64,000 nt of DNA from Pedobacter insulae (GTDB taxonomy: Bacteria > Bacteroidota > Bacteroidia > Sphingobacteriales > Sphingobacteriaceae): contig NZ_FOPP01000008.1 in assembly GCF_900113525.1 (NCBI RefSeq), forward strand, positions 1 to 64,000, given 5' to 3'. Shown here in pieces: positions 24,478-34,188 of this stretch. Position 1 is the first letter of the stretch, and each line of letters begins with the position of its first letter. The notes under the pieces were generated by a model. The model ran no database searches and was not told the DNA's origin. It saw only the letters and a program-made list of their open reading frames with translations. A program made the position numbers and the translations under genes.

Positions 24478-25581
24478 TTGATAAAATTTTTAGATCTACA
24501 GCGTATAAATGCACAGTATAAGGAAGAACTACAAAACGCATTTAATCGGGTAATCGATTCTGGTTGGTATATTCTAGGAGAGGAAGTTAAAAGATTTGAG
24601 GAAGAATTTGCAGACTATTGTGGTGTTGAACACTGCGTTGGGGTAGCAAACGGCCTTGATGCTTTGATATTGATTTTCCGTGCCTATAAAGAGCTCGGCA
24701 TGATGCAGGACGGAGATGAAATTATTGTGCCTGCCAATACTTATATTGCTAGTGTTTTAGCGATTTCTGCGAATAATCTAGTGCCTGTATTAGTAGAGCC
24801 GACGCTGGATTTTTACAATATTGACCCTGCGCTAATAACGGCCCATATTACTCCACGAACTAAAGGTATTTTAGCAGTTCATTTATATGGGCAGCTGGCA
24901 GATTTAAGTGCAATTTCTATTATTGCACAGCAGCACGGCCTTAAAATAATCGAAGATGCTGCACAAGCACATGGTGCTAGCAAGGAAGGGAACAAGGCAG
25001 GAAGCTTGGGAGATGCAGCTGGTTTTAGTTTTTACCCAGGTAAAAATTTGGGCGCCATAGGAGATGGTGGAGCAGTTACCACTAATGATAACCTGCTGGC
25101 CAAAACCATTCGTGCGCTGGCCAATTATGGTTCGGAAATAAAGTACCAAAATGAATACCAAGGAGTAAATAGCAGGCTAGATGAGTTGCAAGCAGCCTTA
25201 TTGGCTGTTAAGCTAAAGTATCTGGAGAAAGAAATTGAACGGCGAAGAGCAATTGCCAATCAATTTATAAATGGAATAAAAAACCCACATGTATCGTTGC
25301 CTAAAGTAAAGGATCAAAACAGCCATGTATGGCATGTATTCGTTGTGAGGGTAAAAGAAAGAGAACGCTTCCAGTCTTATTTAACTGCAAATAATATCCA
25401 AACGATTATTCATTATCCAATCCCCCCCCACCAGCAAAAAGCCTATCAGCATTTAAATCATCTTTCGCTCCCAGTTACCGAAAAAATACATAAAGAGATT
25501 ATCAGCTTGCCGATCAGTGCAGTATTAGCCGATAAGGATGTTGAAAAAATTATTGCTGTTATCAATAGTTATGCGGAATAA
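24478..25581 (+). CDS. DegT/DnrJ/EryC1-family sugar aminotransferase (FdtB-like)
   Basis: This PLP enzyme adds an amino group to a keto sugar nucleotide. The 367 residues show the type I fold, with [20 protein letters not shown] near residue 57, EDAAQAHGA near 160 and the Schiff-base Lys189 in [23 protein letters not shown] and [13 protein letters not shown] are usual for the dTDP-3-keto sugar 3-aminotransferases. With FdtA-like enzymes upstream it probably forms dTDP-Fuc3N or dTDP-Qui3N. The start is TTG (MIKFLDLQ), the conserved N-terminus. Confidence 0.93.
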   Translation: MIKFLDLQRINAQYKEELQNAFNRVIDSGWYILGEEVKRFEEEFADYCGVEHCVGVANGLDALILIFRAYKELGMMQDGDEIIVPANTYIASVLAISANNLVPVLVEPTLDFYNIDPALITAHITPRTKGILAVHLYGQLADLSAISIIAQQHGLKIIEDAAQAHGASKEGNKAGSLGDAAGFSFYPGKNLGAIGDGGAVTTNDNLLAKTIRALANYGSEIKYQNEYQGVNSRLDELQAALLAVKLKYLEKEIERRRAIANQFINGIKNPHVSLPKVKDQNSHVWHVFVVRVKERERFQSYLTANNIQTIIHYPIPPHQQKAYQHLNHLSLPVTEKIHKEIISLPISAVLADKDVEKIIAVINSYAE

Positions 25582-26809
25582 GTCTGGAATCAAGAATTAT
25601 CTGATGAAGAAAATGATCAGAATTTACAGAAGAGATAAAGTTGAATTATTAAAGCCCTTGGTTAAATACATCACAGCTAAATGGTTTTTTGAAAGATACT
25701 TTATCCCTATAAATAAATATGCCCTAATTCATCCAACGAAGGTAACCTTTATACGAGCACGTAAGATCACTTTAAGTTACAATTCAATCCAATTTTTCAA
25801 TTCAATTGTTGATACTGAATTAAAACATGCAGAAGGCACTGAATACGTTGTTAAGCTAAATGATGTCAAAATTATTGGTCGCTCTGACGTGATCATTCTG
25901 GATGAAAAGCATGTTTTATACGACATCAAGTTTTTGGATACCCGTAACGAGTTTGAATACTCTGATTCTGCAATCAGGTATTATAAAGATGATAAATGCG
26001 TATTAGTGGCCGATTATGCCAAAGAATCTTTTGACAAAGGGTTAATATTTGTGGGCAATTATTCATCCAACTACTACCATATGCTTTTAGAGATAATGGT
26101 AAAATTTCGAACGCTAGATACCCTGAATCTGGACAAAGATATTCCATTAATCATGGATGAAGCATTCATGATTATTCCGCAATGCGTTGAAATATTAAGC
26201 TATCTAAATACCGATAATCGCAAAATCATTACTGTCACAGAAAATCAGGCGTATACTATAGGTGAGGCATTTCATATCTCCTGCCCAAATATTATTCCAC
26301 CAAACTATAAAAATATTACCAAGATCAATGCATCTTCTGCAATGTTCGATTTATCATCTATTGCGTACTTACGTAAGCTCCTAGAAAAAGGTAAACCCAT
26401 AAACTTTCCAAAAAGAATCTTCATCTCCAGAAAAAATGCAAGCGGCAGAAGGGGCTATAATGAGGATGAGATTTATGCCCGGTTAGAAAAGTATGGTTTT
26501 AAGCTCTATTTCCCTGAAGATCATGCTATGTCAGAACAAATCTCTATATTTAACAACGCCGAACTTATTATTGGTGCAACAGGCGCTGCATTTACAAATA
26601 TTTTGTTTTGTAATGATCAGTGCAAAGTAGTTTGTTTAACTAATTATAAACTAAATTTATCTATATTTTCTACGATAGCGAAATATGTTGGCGTAGAAAT
26701 GATTTATCTATTTGATAAGGATTTAATTTTAAATGAAGATTCGGATTTGCATGAACCATTTACTATTGATTTGCATGAAATTGATCAAACAATAGCGCTC
26801 CTAACATAA
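25571..26809 (+). CDS. Glycosyltransferase family 61 protein
   Basis: About 412 residues. The C-terminal half matches GT61 (DUF563) transferases: [19 protein letters not shown], a [21 protein letters not shown] stretch and [12 protein letters not shown]. Central [15 protein letters not shown] is the family's substrate-side motif. These enzymes are best known from plant and animal glycans and occur in bacterial capsule loci. I start it at ATG 25571, overlapping the aminotransferase gene by 11 bases; ATG 25604 is also possible. It presumably adds a sugar during surface-glycan assembly. Confidence 0.82.
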   Translation: MRNKSGIKNYLMKKMIRIYRRDKVELLKPLVKYITAKWFFERYFIPINKYALIHPTKVTFIRARKITLSYNSIQFFNSIVDTELKHAEGTEYVVKLNDVKIIGRSDVIILDEKHVLYDIKFLDTRNEFEYSDSAIRYYKDDKCVLVADYAKESFDKGLIFVGNYSSNYYHMLLEIMVKFRTLDTLNLDKDIPLIMDEAFMIIPQCVEILSYLNTDNRKIITVTENQAYTIGEAFHISCPNIIPPNYKNITKINASSAMFDLSSIAYLRKLLEKGKPINFPKRIFISRKNASGRRGYNEDEIYARLEKYGFKLYFPEDHAMSEQISIFNNAELIIGATGAAFTNILFCNDQCKVVCLTNYKLNLSIFSTIAKYVGVEMIYLFDKDLILNEDSDLHEPFTIDLHEIDQTIALLT

Positions 26810-26811
26810 AA

Positions 26812-27684
26812 ATGAATGCATTACCATTAGTTTCCGTTATCGTTCCATGTTACAACCATGAACAATATGTCGAAGAATGTATTCTTAGCATACTAAACCA
26901 ACGCTATCAAAAAATTGAATTGATCGTGATCGATGACGGGTCGACGGATAACAGCGCAGAAGTGATTAGAAGACTGCAGACTACCTATGATTTTATTTTT
27001 GAGGTTCAAACAAACATAGGGTTATCTGCCACATTGAATAAGGCAATCATGAAGTACGCGAATGGAGCATACATTGCATTCGTTGCATCAGATGACTATT
27101 GGCATCCTGATAAAATAAGTGAACAGATAATGTTTATGCAAAAAAACCCCGACTGTGCTTTGGTTTGTAGTAAAGCGTTTTTTGTCAACGGATCTTCTAC
27201 AGTAACGGGTGAGTTTAATCCTCAGGCATTTAAAGGGAGCTATTCTTTTAAGGAAATAGCCTATGGTAAGTGTTTAATTCCTGCACTCACTGTTTTAATA
27301 CAAAAGGATATTTTAAATGTGATTGGACTATTTGATGAGGACCTCTTGATTGAGGATCTGGATATGTGGTTAAGAATTGCGGCCAAGTATAGGGTAGGAT
27401 TTATAGATAAGAAGCTGGCTTATTATCGAACCCATGATAATAATACTTCTAACAGGGTGATAGATATGGCTAAAGCAAGATTTAAGATTCTTAAAAAATG
27501 GACTAATCTTCCAGCACCGATTTTTAATAAAATTAAGCGAAACTGGGAGCTGCAAGCCATAAAAGAATTCGGAAAAACTGATTTCCAGGAAGCAAAAAAG
27601 TATTTTAACCCTACATTTAGTAATTTTCTTAATTCTTCTTATAGAAAGTTAATTTTGAGATATTATTTATACGGTCATTTTTAA
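26812..27684 (+). CDS. Family 2 glycosyltransferase
   Basis: The 290-residue GT-A enzyme opens with VSVIVPCYNHEQYVEECI. IDDGSTDNS (about 41-49) binds the nucleotide, and SDDYW (near 93) is the metal-binding DXD-type motif. EDLDMWLRIAAKYRVGFID is the usual GT2 acceptor-side motif. There is no membrane segment, so it acts at the inner membrane surface. It starts two bases after the GT61 gene. Donor and acceptor are unknown. Confidence 0.9.
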   Translation: MNALPLVSVIVPCYNHEQYVEECILSILNQRYQKIELIVIDDGSTDNSAEVIRRLQTTYDFIFEVQTNIGLSATLNKAIMKYANGAYIAFVASDDYWHPDKISEQIMFMQKNPDCALVCSKAFFVNGSSTVTGEFNPQAFKGSYSFKEIAYGKCLIPALTVLIQKDILNVIGLFDEDLLIEDLDMWLRIAAKYRVGFIDKKLAYYRTHDNNTSNRVIDMAKARFKILKKWTNLPAPIFNKIKRNWELQAIKEFGKTDFQEAKKYFNPTFSNFLNSSYRKLILRYYLYGHF

Positions 27685-27703
27685 GGGCTAAAAAAATGCT
27701 AAC

Positions 27704-28810
27704 GTGAAAAAAATCCTATTTATAACGCCCTATTTTGGCAGGAGTGGCTCAGAGATGCAACTGCTTTATATTTTGCAAAATCTTGATACAAATGCTATAA
27801 AGCCTTACTTGTTCTCCAAAGATAATGGGGTTCTAACTAAAGCGCTGCCTAAAAACATCCCTTTTTCAGTCGGCTACAAACAACACCCCAACTTTTTATT
27901 TAAGCTATTAAGATTACTTCTTTATGCATTTACTATCAATCCAGTGGAGTTTCAGCTTCGATTGATACAAAAAAAATTCAAGGCCGATTATTGGTATATA
28001 AATTCTCTTGCAAATAGAGATGCTTATGAAATTGCCCATAAATTAGGAATCAAAGTGATTTCACATATTCATGAACTTCCTTTAGCTTACGGCTTGTTTA
28101 AATACAAAACTTTGCAAAAAGCTGTTCTTTCCAGTTTATGTATAGGGTGTTCGCGGGTGGTATGTGAGAAGCTAAGAGATATGGGTCATCAAAATGTACA
28201 GCTATTATATGGCTTTGTAAATGAGGAAAATATTTGCTTAACGGAAAAGAATGAAGAGATCAGAAACGAATTTAATTTTACAGAAACTGATTTCGTTTGG
28301 ATTATTTCTGGGAATACCTCTACTATTAAAGGCATTGATTATTTAATACCCTTGTTAAAAGAGCTACCTAACAGACATAAGATAATTTGGATTGGCCATA
28401 AGGAACGGATTGGTGCTATGTTTTACACTGAACAGGCTGTTGCCCATTATTTTTCGGATAGGGTATTTTTTGTAGGGAAGAAAGATATTGATTACTATAA
28501 CTATTTTAATCTGGGACATGCTTTTTTATCCATCTCCAGAGAAGACTCTTTTCCATTGGTGATGATCGAAGCAGCACATTTAGGGATGCCGATTGCGGGG
28601 TTTAACTCTGGAGGAATAAAAGAATTTGTAAACAAAGATTTAGGCGTTATCGTAGACCAGCTAAACTTTAAGGAACTGGCAAATGCCATGGATAAAATGG
28701 CAAACGAATATGCTAAATACGATAAGGCAAAAATTAAATCATACGCAAAAAGCTTTAACGCTAAGACCCAAGTTCAAAAGCTTACTAAAATTATAGAGGC
28801 TAACACCTAG
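27704..28810 (+). CDS. Family 4-type glycosyltransferase
   Basis: The 368-residue GT-B protein begins with GTG (MKKILFITPYFGRSGSEMQ), an N-terminal Rossmann domain with the usual glycine-rich acceptor loop. The C-terminal half has IISGNTSTIKGIDYLI, RVFFVGKKDIDYYNYFN and the donor-site signature SREDSFPLVMIEAAHLGMPI with E and G residues of the EX7E motif. It ends the plus-strand glycan operon, six bases from the convergent ABC exporter gene. Specificity cannot be assigned. Confidence 0.9.
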   Translation: MKKILFITPYFGRSGSEMQLLYILQNLDTNAIKPYLFSKDNGVLTKALPKNIPFSVGYKQHPNFLFKLLRLLLYAFTINPVEFQLRLIQKKFKADYWYINSLANRDAYEIAHKLGIKVISHIHELPLAYGLFKYKTLQKAVLSSLCIGCSRVVCEKLRDMGHQNVQLLYGFVNEENICLTEKNEEIRNEFNFTETDFVWIISGNTSTIKGIDYLIPLLKELPNRHKIIWIGHKERIGAMFYTEQAVAHYFSDRVFFVGKKDIDYYNYFNLGHAFLSISREDSFPLVMIEAAHLGMPIAGFNSGGIKEFVNKDLGVIVDQLNFKELANAMDKMANEYAKYDKAKIKSYAKSFNAKTQVQKLTKIIEANT

Positions 28811-28816
28811 TAAAGG

Positions 28817-30646
28817 TTAATCATTAAATGCTTGCATATTTATTAAACGTCTGTATAAGCCGTTTTCTGACATTAATTCAGTATGGCTGCCCATTTCAAT
28901 AACTTCTCCTTTGTCAATTACTACAATAACATCTGCATGTTGGATGGTGCTTAAACGATGTGCGATGATAATTGATGTTCTGTTTTGCATTAAATTATTT
29001 AAGGCTTCTTGAACTAATTTTTCCGATTCGGTATCTAACGCCGATGTGGCTTCGTCTAGTAACATGATTGGTGGATTAGCTAAAACCGCTCTTGCGATAC
29101 AAATTCTCTGTCGTTGCCCGCCAGATAGTTTATTACCCCTATCACCTACGAAAGTTTGATATCCCTCCTCAGAAGACGTAATAAACTCGTGTGCATTCGC
29201 TATTTTAGCTGCAACGATCACCTCCTCTTCAGTAGCATCTGGTTTGCCAAAAGCAATGTTGTTAAATATAGTATCATTGAATAAGATGCTTTCTTGGTTA
29301 ACGATGCCCATTTTAGCTCTAATACTTTCTACAGTTAAATCTTTATAATCAAAACCGTCGATTTTAAGTGCACCTGTTTTAGGGTCGTGAAAGCGCGGGA
29401 TGAGATCCATTAAGGTACTCTTTCCGCCACCTGATGGGCCAACTAATGCCACTGTTGTACCTTTTTTAACAGATAAACTGATGTCTTTAAGTATTTGCTT
29501 ATCATTATAATTGAAGGAAACGTTTTCGAAGGTTAACTCCTGTTCAAATTGATCCAACGTAGTTGCACCCGGCTTATTGGTCATTGCCGGCTTGGTATCA
29601 ATTAAGTCTAACACTCGCTCCCCCGCAGCAATACCCGAATGTATACCACTAAAAGAATCGGTTAAGGCCTTTGCTGGCCGCATTACTTGAGAGAATATAG
29701 CAATATATCCTATAAACTGGCTCGTTGATAAAGCATCTGGCTGATTACTAATGATTAAATTGCCCCCATACCATACAATAATCGCAACCATCAAAACACC
29801 CAAAAACTCGGACACTGGTGAGCCAAGTTGCTGCCTGCGTACCATTTTTCGATTTAAATTAGAGTATACAATATTTTCTTTGTGAAATTTGTCTTTTGTT
29901 CTTTCTGTACTATTAAAAGCCTTTATAATCTTAATCCCCCCTAAAGCTTCGTCTAAAAACCCAATCATTTTAGCAAATGATTCATGAGCTTCCTTTGCCT
30001 GTCTTTTAATACGTTTTACAATCTTACTGATGATAAATGCAGAAATAGGGATCACTAAAAGCGAAAATAAGGTGAGTTTGATAGAGATAGATAGGAGGAC
30101 TAGCACATAGACGATTAATGTTAATGGTTCTTTAAATACCACCTGCAAAGTATTGGTAACGGTGAACTGGACTACCTGTACATCGGAGGCTACTTTCGAA
30201 ATGATGTCGCCTTTCCGCTCGTTATTAAAAAAACCTACCTGTAAGTCCATTACATTATTAAATACCGTTTTACGTAGATTAAGTAAAGTATGAACTCTCA
30301 AGTCCTCCATATAACGTTGAGAAAGATATCTGAAAATATTAGATAACAACACAGAGCCCACAATTAATAAACAAACGTAAGTCAGCGTCTGTGAAGCGCC
30401 ATTATTGATCTTGGAGGACATAACAAAGTCTCTCAACTGTCCAGTCACATCAAATAATGATTCAGCCGTGTCTGAGATAGTCTTGGTTTTACCTGGCTCT
30501 GCGGGCATCAGTGTTTCAAAAAGCGGAATCAATAAAGTGAGATTTAATGTTCCAAAAACTATCGATAGCAATGTTGCAATTATATAAGGTATTGCAAATT
30601 TCTCAATGGGCTTAGCAAAAGATAATAATCTAAAATACGTCTTCAT
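28817..30646 (-). CDS. MsbA-like ABC transporter, fused permease and ATPase
   Basis: The 609-residue half-transporter has six helices in residues 15-330 and a C-terminal ATPase. Walker A is GPSGGGKST near residue 400, the signature LSGGQRQR near 504 and Walker B IMLLDEATSALD near 527. Homodimers of this class flip lipid A or lipid-linked glycans. Placement beside the glycan operon, but on the opposite strand with its own TAACTTTG promoter, fits export of lipid or glycan. Lipid A flipping (MsbA) is the default reading. Confidence 0.88.
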   Translation of the reverse strand: MKTYFRLLSFAKPIEKFAIPYIIATLLSIVFGTLNLTLLIPLFETLMPAEPGKTKTISDTAESLFDVTGQLRDFVMSSKINNGASQTLTYVCLLIVGSVLLSNIFRYLSQRYMEDLRVHTLLNLRKTVFNNVMDLQVGFFNNERKGDIISKVASDVQVVQFTVTNTLQVVFKEPLTLIVYVLVLLSISIKLTLFSLLVIPISAFIISKIVKRIKRQAKEAHESFAKMIGFLDEALGGIKIIKAFNSTERTKDKFHKENIVYSNLNRKMVRRQQLGSPVSEFLGVLMVAIIVWYGGNLIISNQPDALSTSQFIGYIAIFSQVMRPAKALTDSFSGIHSGIAAGERVLDLIDTKPAMTNKPGATTLDQFEQELTFENVSFNYNDKQILKDISLSVKKGTTVALVGPSGGGKSTLMDLIPRFHDPKTGALKIDGFDYKDLTVESIRAKMGIVNQESILFNDTIFNNIAFGKPDATEEEVIVAAKIANAHEFITSSEEGYQTFVGDRGNKLSGGQRQRICIARAVLANPPIMLLDEATSALDTESEKLVQEALNNLMQNRTSIIIAHRLSTIQHADVIVVIDKGEVIEMGSHTELMSENGLYRRLINMQAFND

Positions 30647-30664
30647 TTAGAGGGTATAAAGAAT

Positions 30665-30672
30665 CAAAGTTA
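30665..30672 (-). promoter_or_regulatory. -7 box of the ABC exporter gene
   Basis: On the minus strand TAACTTTG, a full TANNTTTG match, 18 bases before the ATG at 30646. Confidence 0.55.
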
Positions 30673-30683
30673 CGTATTTTTAA

Positions 30684-30712
30684 TATCAAGTAGTTAGTAT
30701 CGGGTATCAAGA
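30684..30712. repeat. Partial AGTATATAGT-family repeat
   Basis: ATCAAGTAGTTAGTATCGGG followed by TATCAAGAAT resembles one arm of the elements at 10457 and 15752 but has no inverted partner. It sits between the ABC exporter gene and meaB. Confidence 0.35.
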
Positions 30713-30790
30713 ATAGATTCAAATTACACCGTCTATCTCTAATTTCCCATAATCAATGAAAATATCGTTATTTGTGAGAAATAGTAAAAG

Positions 30791-31681
30791 ATGGAGGCTT
30801 ATCAAATATTGAAGAAGAATATTGCTGAAGGCAATTTTAGAGCCCTGGCTAGGGGCTTAACTTTGGTTGAGAATGAGATTGAGCCTGCGCCAGCCTTATT
30901 AAAGCATATTAAAATTAACCACCATATTCCTGTTATTGGAATTACTGGTCCGCCGGGTGCAGGTAAAAGTACGCTGGTGAATGCAATTGTTTCGTATTTT
31001 GTGAAAACCGGCAAAAAGATAGCCGTATTGGCGGTAGACCCTACTTCTCCTTTTAATTTTGGTTCCTTACTGGGTGATAGGATTAGAATGTCCCAACAAT
31101 TTAATCAGCCCAATGTATATATACGTTCTATTGCAACCCGGGGGTCACTAGGTGGCGTTTCTACAAAAACCTTAGAAATGATTGACCTTATTCGTTCGAG
31201 TAATTTTGATTTAATTTTGGTCGAAACGGTAGGTGTAGGCCAGTCTGAAGTAGAAATTGCAGGCCTAGCTGATAAAACGATAGTTGTGTTGGTACCCGAA
31301 TCCGGCGACGAAATTCAAAATATAAAATCAGGATTGATGGAGATTGCGCAAGCATTTGTAGTAAACAAAGCAGACCGAGAGGGTGCTTCAGCTTTCGCTA
31401 ATAATCTTAAGAAATTATTAAACCAGCAACATCAAAATATCCCAATATTTAAAACTGTTGCGGATAAAAATGAGGGTGTTGAGGACTTGTGTAAATGGCT
31501 CATCAAAAAGGAAACGTTTCACGGCAATAGCAAGAGAATCTTACTTGCAGAAAAAGCGTTTAAGATAATTCAACATCAGCGAACCGCAGATATTGATAAA
31601 GTAAAGCTTAGGAGGGATATTGAAGAAGCGTCATTAGCGGCCGACTTTAATATTTATCGTTTTGTAGCGGAGAGGTTTTAA
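30791..31681 (+). CDS. meaB: Methylmalonyl-CoA mutase-associated GTPase MeaB
   Basis: MeaB is a G3E-family P-loop GTPase that loads and protects the B12 cofactor of methylmalonyl-CoA mutase. The 296 residues have Walker A GPPGAGKST (53-61), the AVDPTSPFNFGSLLGDRIRM stretch, ETVGVGQSE (switch/Walker B region) and the guanine-specificity NKAD near 193. The mutase genes are not in this window. It is a monocistronic gene followed by a palindromic repeat array. Confidence 0.95.
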   Translation: MEAYQILKKNIAEGNFRALARGLTLVENEIEPAPALLKHIKINHHIPVIGITGPPGAGKSTLVNAIVSYFVKTGKKIAVLAVDPTSPFNFGSLLGDRIRMSQQFNQPNVYIRSIATRGSLGGVSTKTLEMIDLIRSSNFDLILVETVGVGQSEVEIAGLADKTIVVLVPESGDEIQNIKSGLMEIAQAFVVNKADREGASAFANNLKKLLNQQHQNIPIFKTVADKNEGVEDLCKWLIKKETFHGNSKRILLAEKAFKIIQHQRTADIDKVKLRRDIEEASLAADFNIYRFVAERF

Positions 31682-31699
31682 GGGGGTATTGTGCAAGCT

Positions 31700-31834
31700 C
31701 CCGTCATTCCGAGGATTCCCGTCATTGCGAGGATTCCCGTCATTGCGAGGATTCCCGTCATTGCGAGGTACGAAGCAATCTCACAGCTAGATTGCTTCGT
31801 ACCTCGCAATGACGTTTAGTGTCTCGCAATGACG
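31700..31834. repeat. CGTCATTGCGAGG palindromic repeat, copy 1, with 18-bp tandem array
   Basis: Three tandem 18-bp units CCCGTCATTGCGAGGATT (31700-31753, first unit with one change) lead into a perfect 26-bp inverted repeat. Its arms are 31756-31781 and 31789-31814 with a 7-base loop; the arms begin CGTCATTGCGAGGTACG. A third half-unit (CTCGCAATGACG, 31823-31834) follows. Copies 2 and 3 are at 37229 and 44663 and have the same palindrome-plus-half-unit layout. No coding frame is present. Confidence 0.9.
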
Positions 31835-31845
31835 GGCCAGCTAAT

Positions 31846-32160
31846 AACCTGCCGCTGTCTTAAAAAAAGGACTTCCCTGTATGGTCGATTAGGACAGTTT
31901 AGAAATTCATTAAAATGCGGATTTGATTCATGTCCATTTAAAATAGGGAATATACTTGAATAATCCGCAAACGATTGCTTTATCCTTATCTAACGCCTGG
32001 AAAGCAAACGTTTGAGCTATCTCTAACGTGTTCTTTTTAAGTTTTTTGTGGAATTGACCTTCTGCTTATAAAGGATAGTTGTCTGTGAAGCAAACTGCCG
32101 CGAAGAAATATGGGAATTTATCCTAATTTTTGGCTCATTTTAAGTTTGGAACGGAGTTTG
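31846..32160. other. Non-coding stretch before the ompA promoter
   Basis: This AT-rich stretch of over 300 bases lies between the repeat and the ompA promoter and holds no open frame of useful length. I see no RNA motif or match to the other repeats. TTTAAGTTTGGAACG and nearby T-rich stretches could be upstream promoter elements, but nothing firm can be said. Confidence 0.4.
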
Positions 32161-32168
32161 TATAGTAT

Positions 32169-32198
32169 TTTGAGATTATAAAAATTTGTTTAATTTTG
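32169..32198 (+). promoter_or_regulatory. ompA promoter
   Basis: TTTG (32169-32172), an 18-base spacer and TAATTTTG (32191-32198) match the consensus fully. The leader of about 45-50 bases is A/T-rich, typical of strongly translated Bacteroidota genes. Confidence 0.7.
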
Positions 32199-32250
32199 TT
32201 TTACAAAAAATTATACAATTAATATTTGTTTAACCTTAAAAAAGAAAATT

Positions 32251-33591
32251 ATGAATTATTCTACTTTAAAAAAGGGTCTTGTAGCCTCTTTAGTAGTATT
32301 GATGGGAGCAACGTCTCTTGTTAGTGCACAAGATGCTCCTGCTCCTTCTTCTTCTGCCAAGGTATTTGGTGGTAGAGGTCAATACAGAACTTGGTCACTA
32401 GGTGTGAACGCGGGTATTCTTCAGCCTGTTGTTTTATTAGGTGGTAGAAATGACTTTACTAACTGGGGTGTTAACTTAGGTTATGGAGTTTCAATCCGTA
32501 AACAATTAGGTCATGCATTTGGCTTAGAAGGTAACATTATGAGAGGTAAAATTTCTGGAAGCAACGAAGATGCTGCTGGTGGTGTTCAAAATGGTATTGC
32601 ATCATTTGAAACTAAATTTGGTTATGCAGCCGATTTAAGAGGTGTTATCAATGTTGCTACTGTAGATTTTTTAAGTCGTGAAAACTCAGTTAACTTCATT
32701 TTAAATGCTGGTTACGGTTTATTAGCTTATGAGCCAACGGTAACTGCTGGAAACGGTACTAGTACAACTCAAAAACCACTTGATGGTGATAAGTATTACC
32801 ATGGTGCATATATTCCAGTAGGAGCAGGTGTGAAATTCAAGATTTCTGATAACGTATCATTTAATTTGAATTATACGATGAGCTTTGTAGATGATTTCAA
32901 TGTAAACGGTGTTCAAGCTGGTAGCAGTATCACGTCTAACTTTGATAAATTTAGCTATACTTCAGCTGGTTTAGAATTCTCTTTAGGTTCTAAAGCTAAA
33001 CCTAACTTAGATTGGGTTAACCCACTTGCTTTGATGTATGATGAATTGAAAGATCCTTCATTACGTCAAGAAGTTGAAGCATTGAAAAACCGTGTTTCTA
33101 ACGTTGAGAAATCAATCGAAGACTTGAAAAAAGATTCTGATGGTGACGGTGTTGCTGATCAATTTGACAAATGTCCTGGAACTCCTGCGGGAACTGCAGT
33201 AGATGGCTCGGGTTGTCCACTTCCTGTTCCAGCTCCTGTAACTGCTACTGAGACTTCAACTGCATCAGGATGGGAAACTATTCAATTCGAATTCAATAGC
33301 TCAGTTTTAAAAACCGAAGCTTATCCAATCTTAGATAAATTATCTTCTACATTGCGTGAAAACGGTGGTAAAATAACTGCAAAAGGTTATGCTTCAAGCG
33401 AAGGTACTGCTGCATACAATTTGAAATTATCTAAAGATAGAGCGAATTCTGTTAAAACTTATTTAGTAAACTCTGGTGTTAATTCTAGCCAAGTTACTGC
33501 AAAAGGTTTTGGTGAAGCTAACCCTATTGCTTCTAACGATACTGAAGAAGGTCGTATCCAAAATCGTCGTGTTGAGACTTCAAGAAACTAG
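32251..33591 (+). CDS. OmpA-family porin
   Basis: This 446-residue outer-membrane protein tethers the membrane to peptidoglycan. A signal peptide ends near residue 26 (SLVSA before QDAPAP). Residues 40-250 form an N-terminal beta-barrel with alternating strands. A short coiled segment (LRQEVEALKNRVSNVEKSIE) and an acidic calcium-binding TSP3-like repeat (DSDGDGVADQFDKCP from 296) follow. The C-terminal OmpA domain has IQFEFNSSVL and GEANPIASNDTEEGRIQNRR. Regular codon use and a strong promoter and terminator suggest high expression. Confidence 0.95.
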   Translation: MNYSTLKKGLVASLVVLMGATSLVSAQDAPAPSSSAKVFGGRGQYRTWSLGVNAGILQPVVLLGGRNDFTNWGVNLGYGVSIRKQLGHAFGLEGNIMRGKISGSNEDAAGGVQNGIASFETKFGYAADLRGVINVATVDFLSRENSVNFILNAGYGLLAYEPTVTAGNGTSTTQKPLDGDKYYHGAYIPVGAGVKFKISDNVSFNLNYTMSFVDDFNVNGVQAGSSITSNFDKFSYTSAGLEFSLGSKAKPNLDWVNPLALMYDELKDPSLRQEVEALKNRVSNVEKSIEDLKKDSDGDGVADQFDKCPGTPAGTAVDGSGCPLPVPAPVTATETSTASGWETIQFEFNSSVLKTEAYPILDKLSSTLRENGGKITAKGYASSEGTAAYNLKLSKDRANSVKTYLVNSGVNSSQVTAKGFGEANPIASNDTEEGRIQNRRVETSRN

Positions 33592-33609
33592 TCTTTCTTA
33601 ATTCAATAG

Positions 33610-33647
33610 AAACCCCGTAGTACTTATAAGTGCTACGGGGTTTTTTT
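33610..33647 (+). terminator. Terminator after ompA
   Basis: ACCCCGTAG and CTACGGGGT form a GC-rich stem, extended by ACTTATAAGT in the loop, followed by seven T. Confidence 0.92.
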
Positions 33648-33649
33648 AT

Positions 33650-33657
33650 TACATTTG
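33650..33657 (+). promoter_or_regulatory. -7 box three bases before the small membrane protein ATG
   Basis: TACATTTG, then CAT, then ATG at 33661. It lies right after the ompA terminator, so the small gene and ridA have their own transcript, probably leaderless. Confidence 0.55.
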
Positions 33658-33660
33658 CAT

Positions 33661-33804
33661 ATGTATTTTTTCAGGAAAAGAGACCCCGAGAGACCTGTCA
33701 ATTTTAATATTAAGGTAATGCATTGGATTAACGCAATTGCCATTATATTATTTGTCGGAGGCATAACTTGGAAGCTTATCCAATGGTTTATATTAAAGAA
33801 ATAA
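33661..33804 (+). CDS. 47-residue single-helix membrane protein (DUF6728-like)
   Basis: A complete frame from ATG to TAA encodes a short charged head (MYFFRKRDPERPVNFN) and one hydrophobic helix (INAIAIILFVGGITWKLI), ending QWFILKK. Its stop overlaps the ridA start (TAATG), and a promoter box precedes it, so it is very likely expressed. It resembles the small Bacteroidota family DUF6728. That family name is given from memory and is the least certain part. Its role is unknown. Confidence 0.75.
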   Translation: MYFFRKRDPERPVNFNIKVMHWINAIAIILFVGGITWKLIQWFILKK

Positions 33805-34184
33805 TGAACACAGTAATCAACACAAAAAATGCTCCAGCTCCAATTGGACCATACAGTCAAGCCATATTGGCGAATGGATTTTTATTTCTATCCGGTCAGG
33901 TAGCTATAAATCCAGAGAATGGGGAGCTTAATCTATCTTCTATTGGGGAGGAAACCCATCAGGTGATGCGTAATATTAAAGCAGTGCTTTTGGAAGCAGG
34001 CTACACCTTTGATCATGTGGTTAAGACTACTATATTTTTAGCAGACATGGAATTATTTTCCGCTGTTAATGAAGTATATGGTTCCTACTTTAGCGATACC
34101 TACCCAGCGCGCGAAACGGTTGCTGTAAAAGGTTTGCCAAAAGGGGTGAATGTAGAAATATCTGTAACAGCCTATCAGGGGTAA
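33804..34184 (+). CDS. ridA: RidA-family reactive enamine/imine deaminase
   Basis: RidA hydrolyses toxic enamine and imine intermediates released by PLP enzymes. The 126-residue protein begins MNTVINTKNAPAPIGPYSQA. GQVAINPENGEL, the conserved Arg in YPARETV near residue 104 and the end VEISVTAYQG fit the family. I choose ATG 33804 because it overlaps the stop of the preceding small gene and gives the conserved N-terminus; a longer reading from 33768 would run back into that gene. It starts a plus-strand run with the EamA transporter and recG. Confidence 0.92.
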   Translation: MNTVINTKNAPAPIGPYSQAILANGFLFLSGQVAINPENGELNLSSIGEETHQVMRNIKAVLLEAGYTFDHVVKTTIFLADMELFSAVNEVYGSYFSDTYPARETVAVKGLPKGVNVEISVTAYQG

Positions 34185-34188
34185 CTCA

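Noticed and set aside
31700..31753. Tandem 18-bp units as a CRISPR array
   Set aside because: Units are directly adjacent with no spacers, no cas genes are present, and the unit is half of the palindrome found at two other sites.
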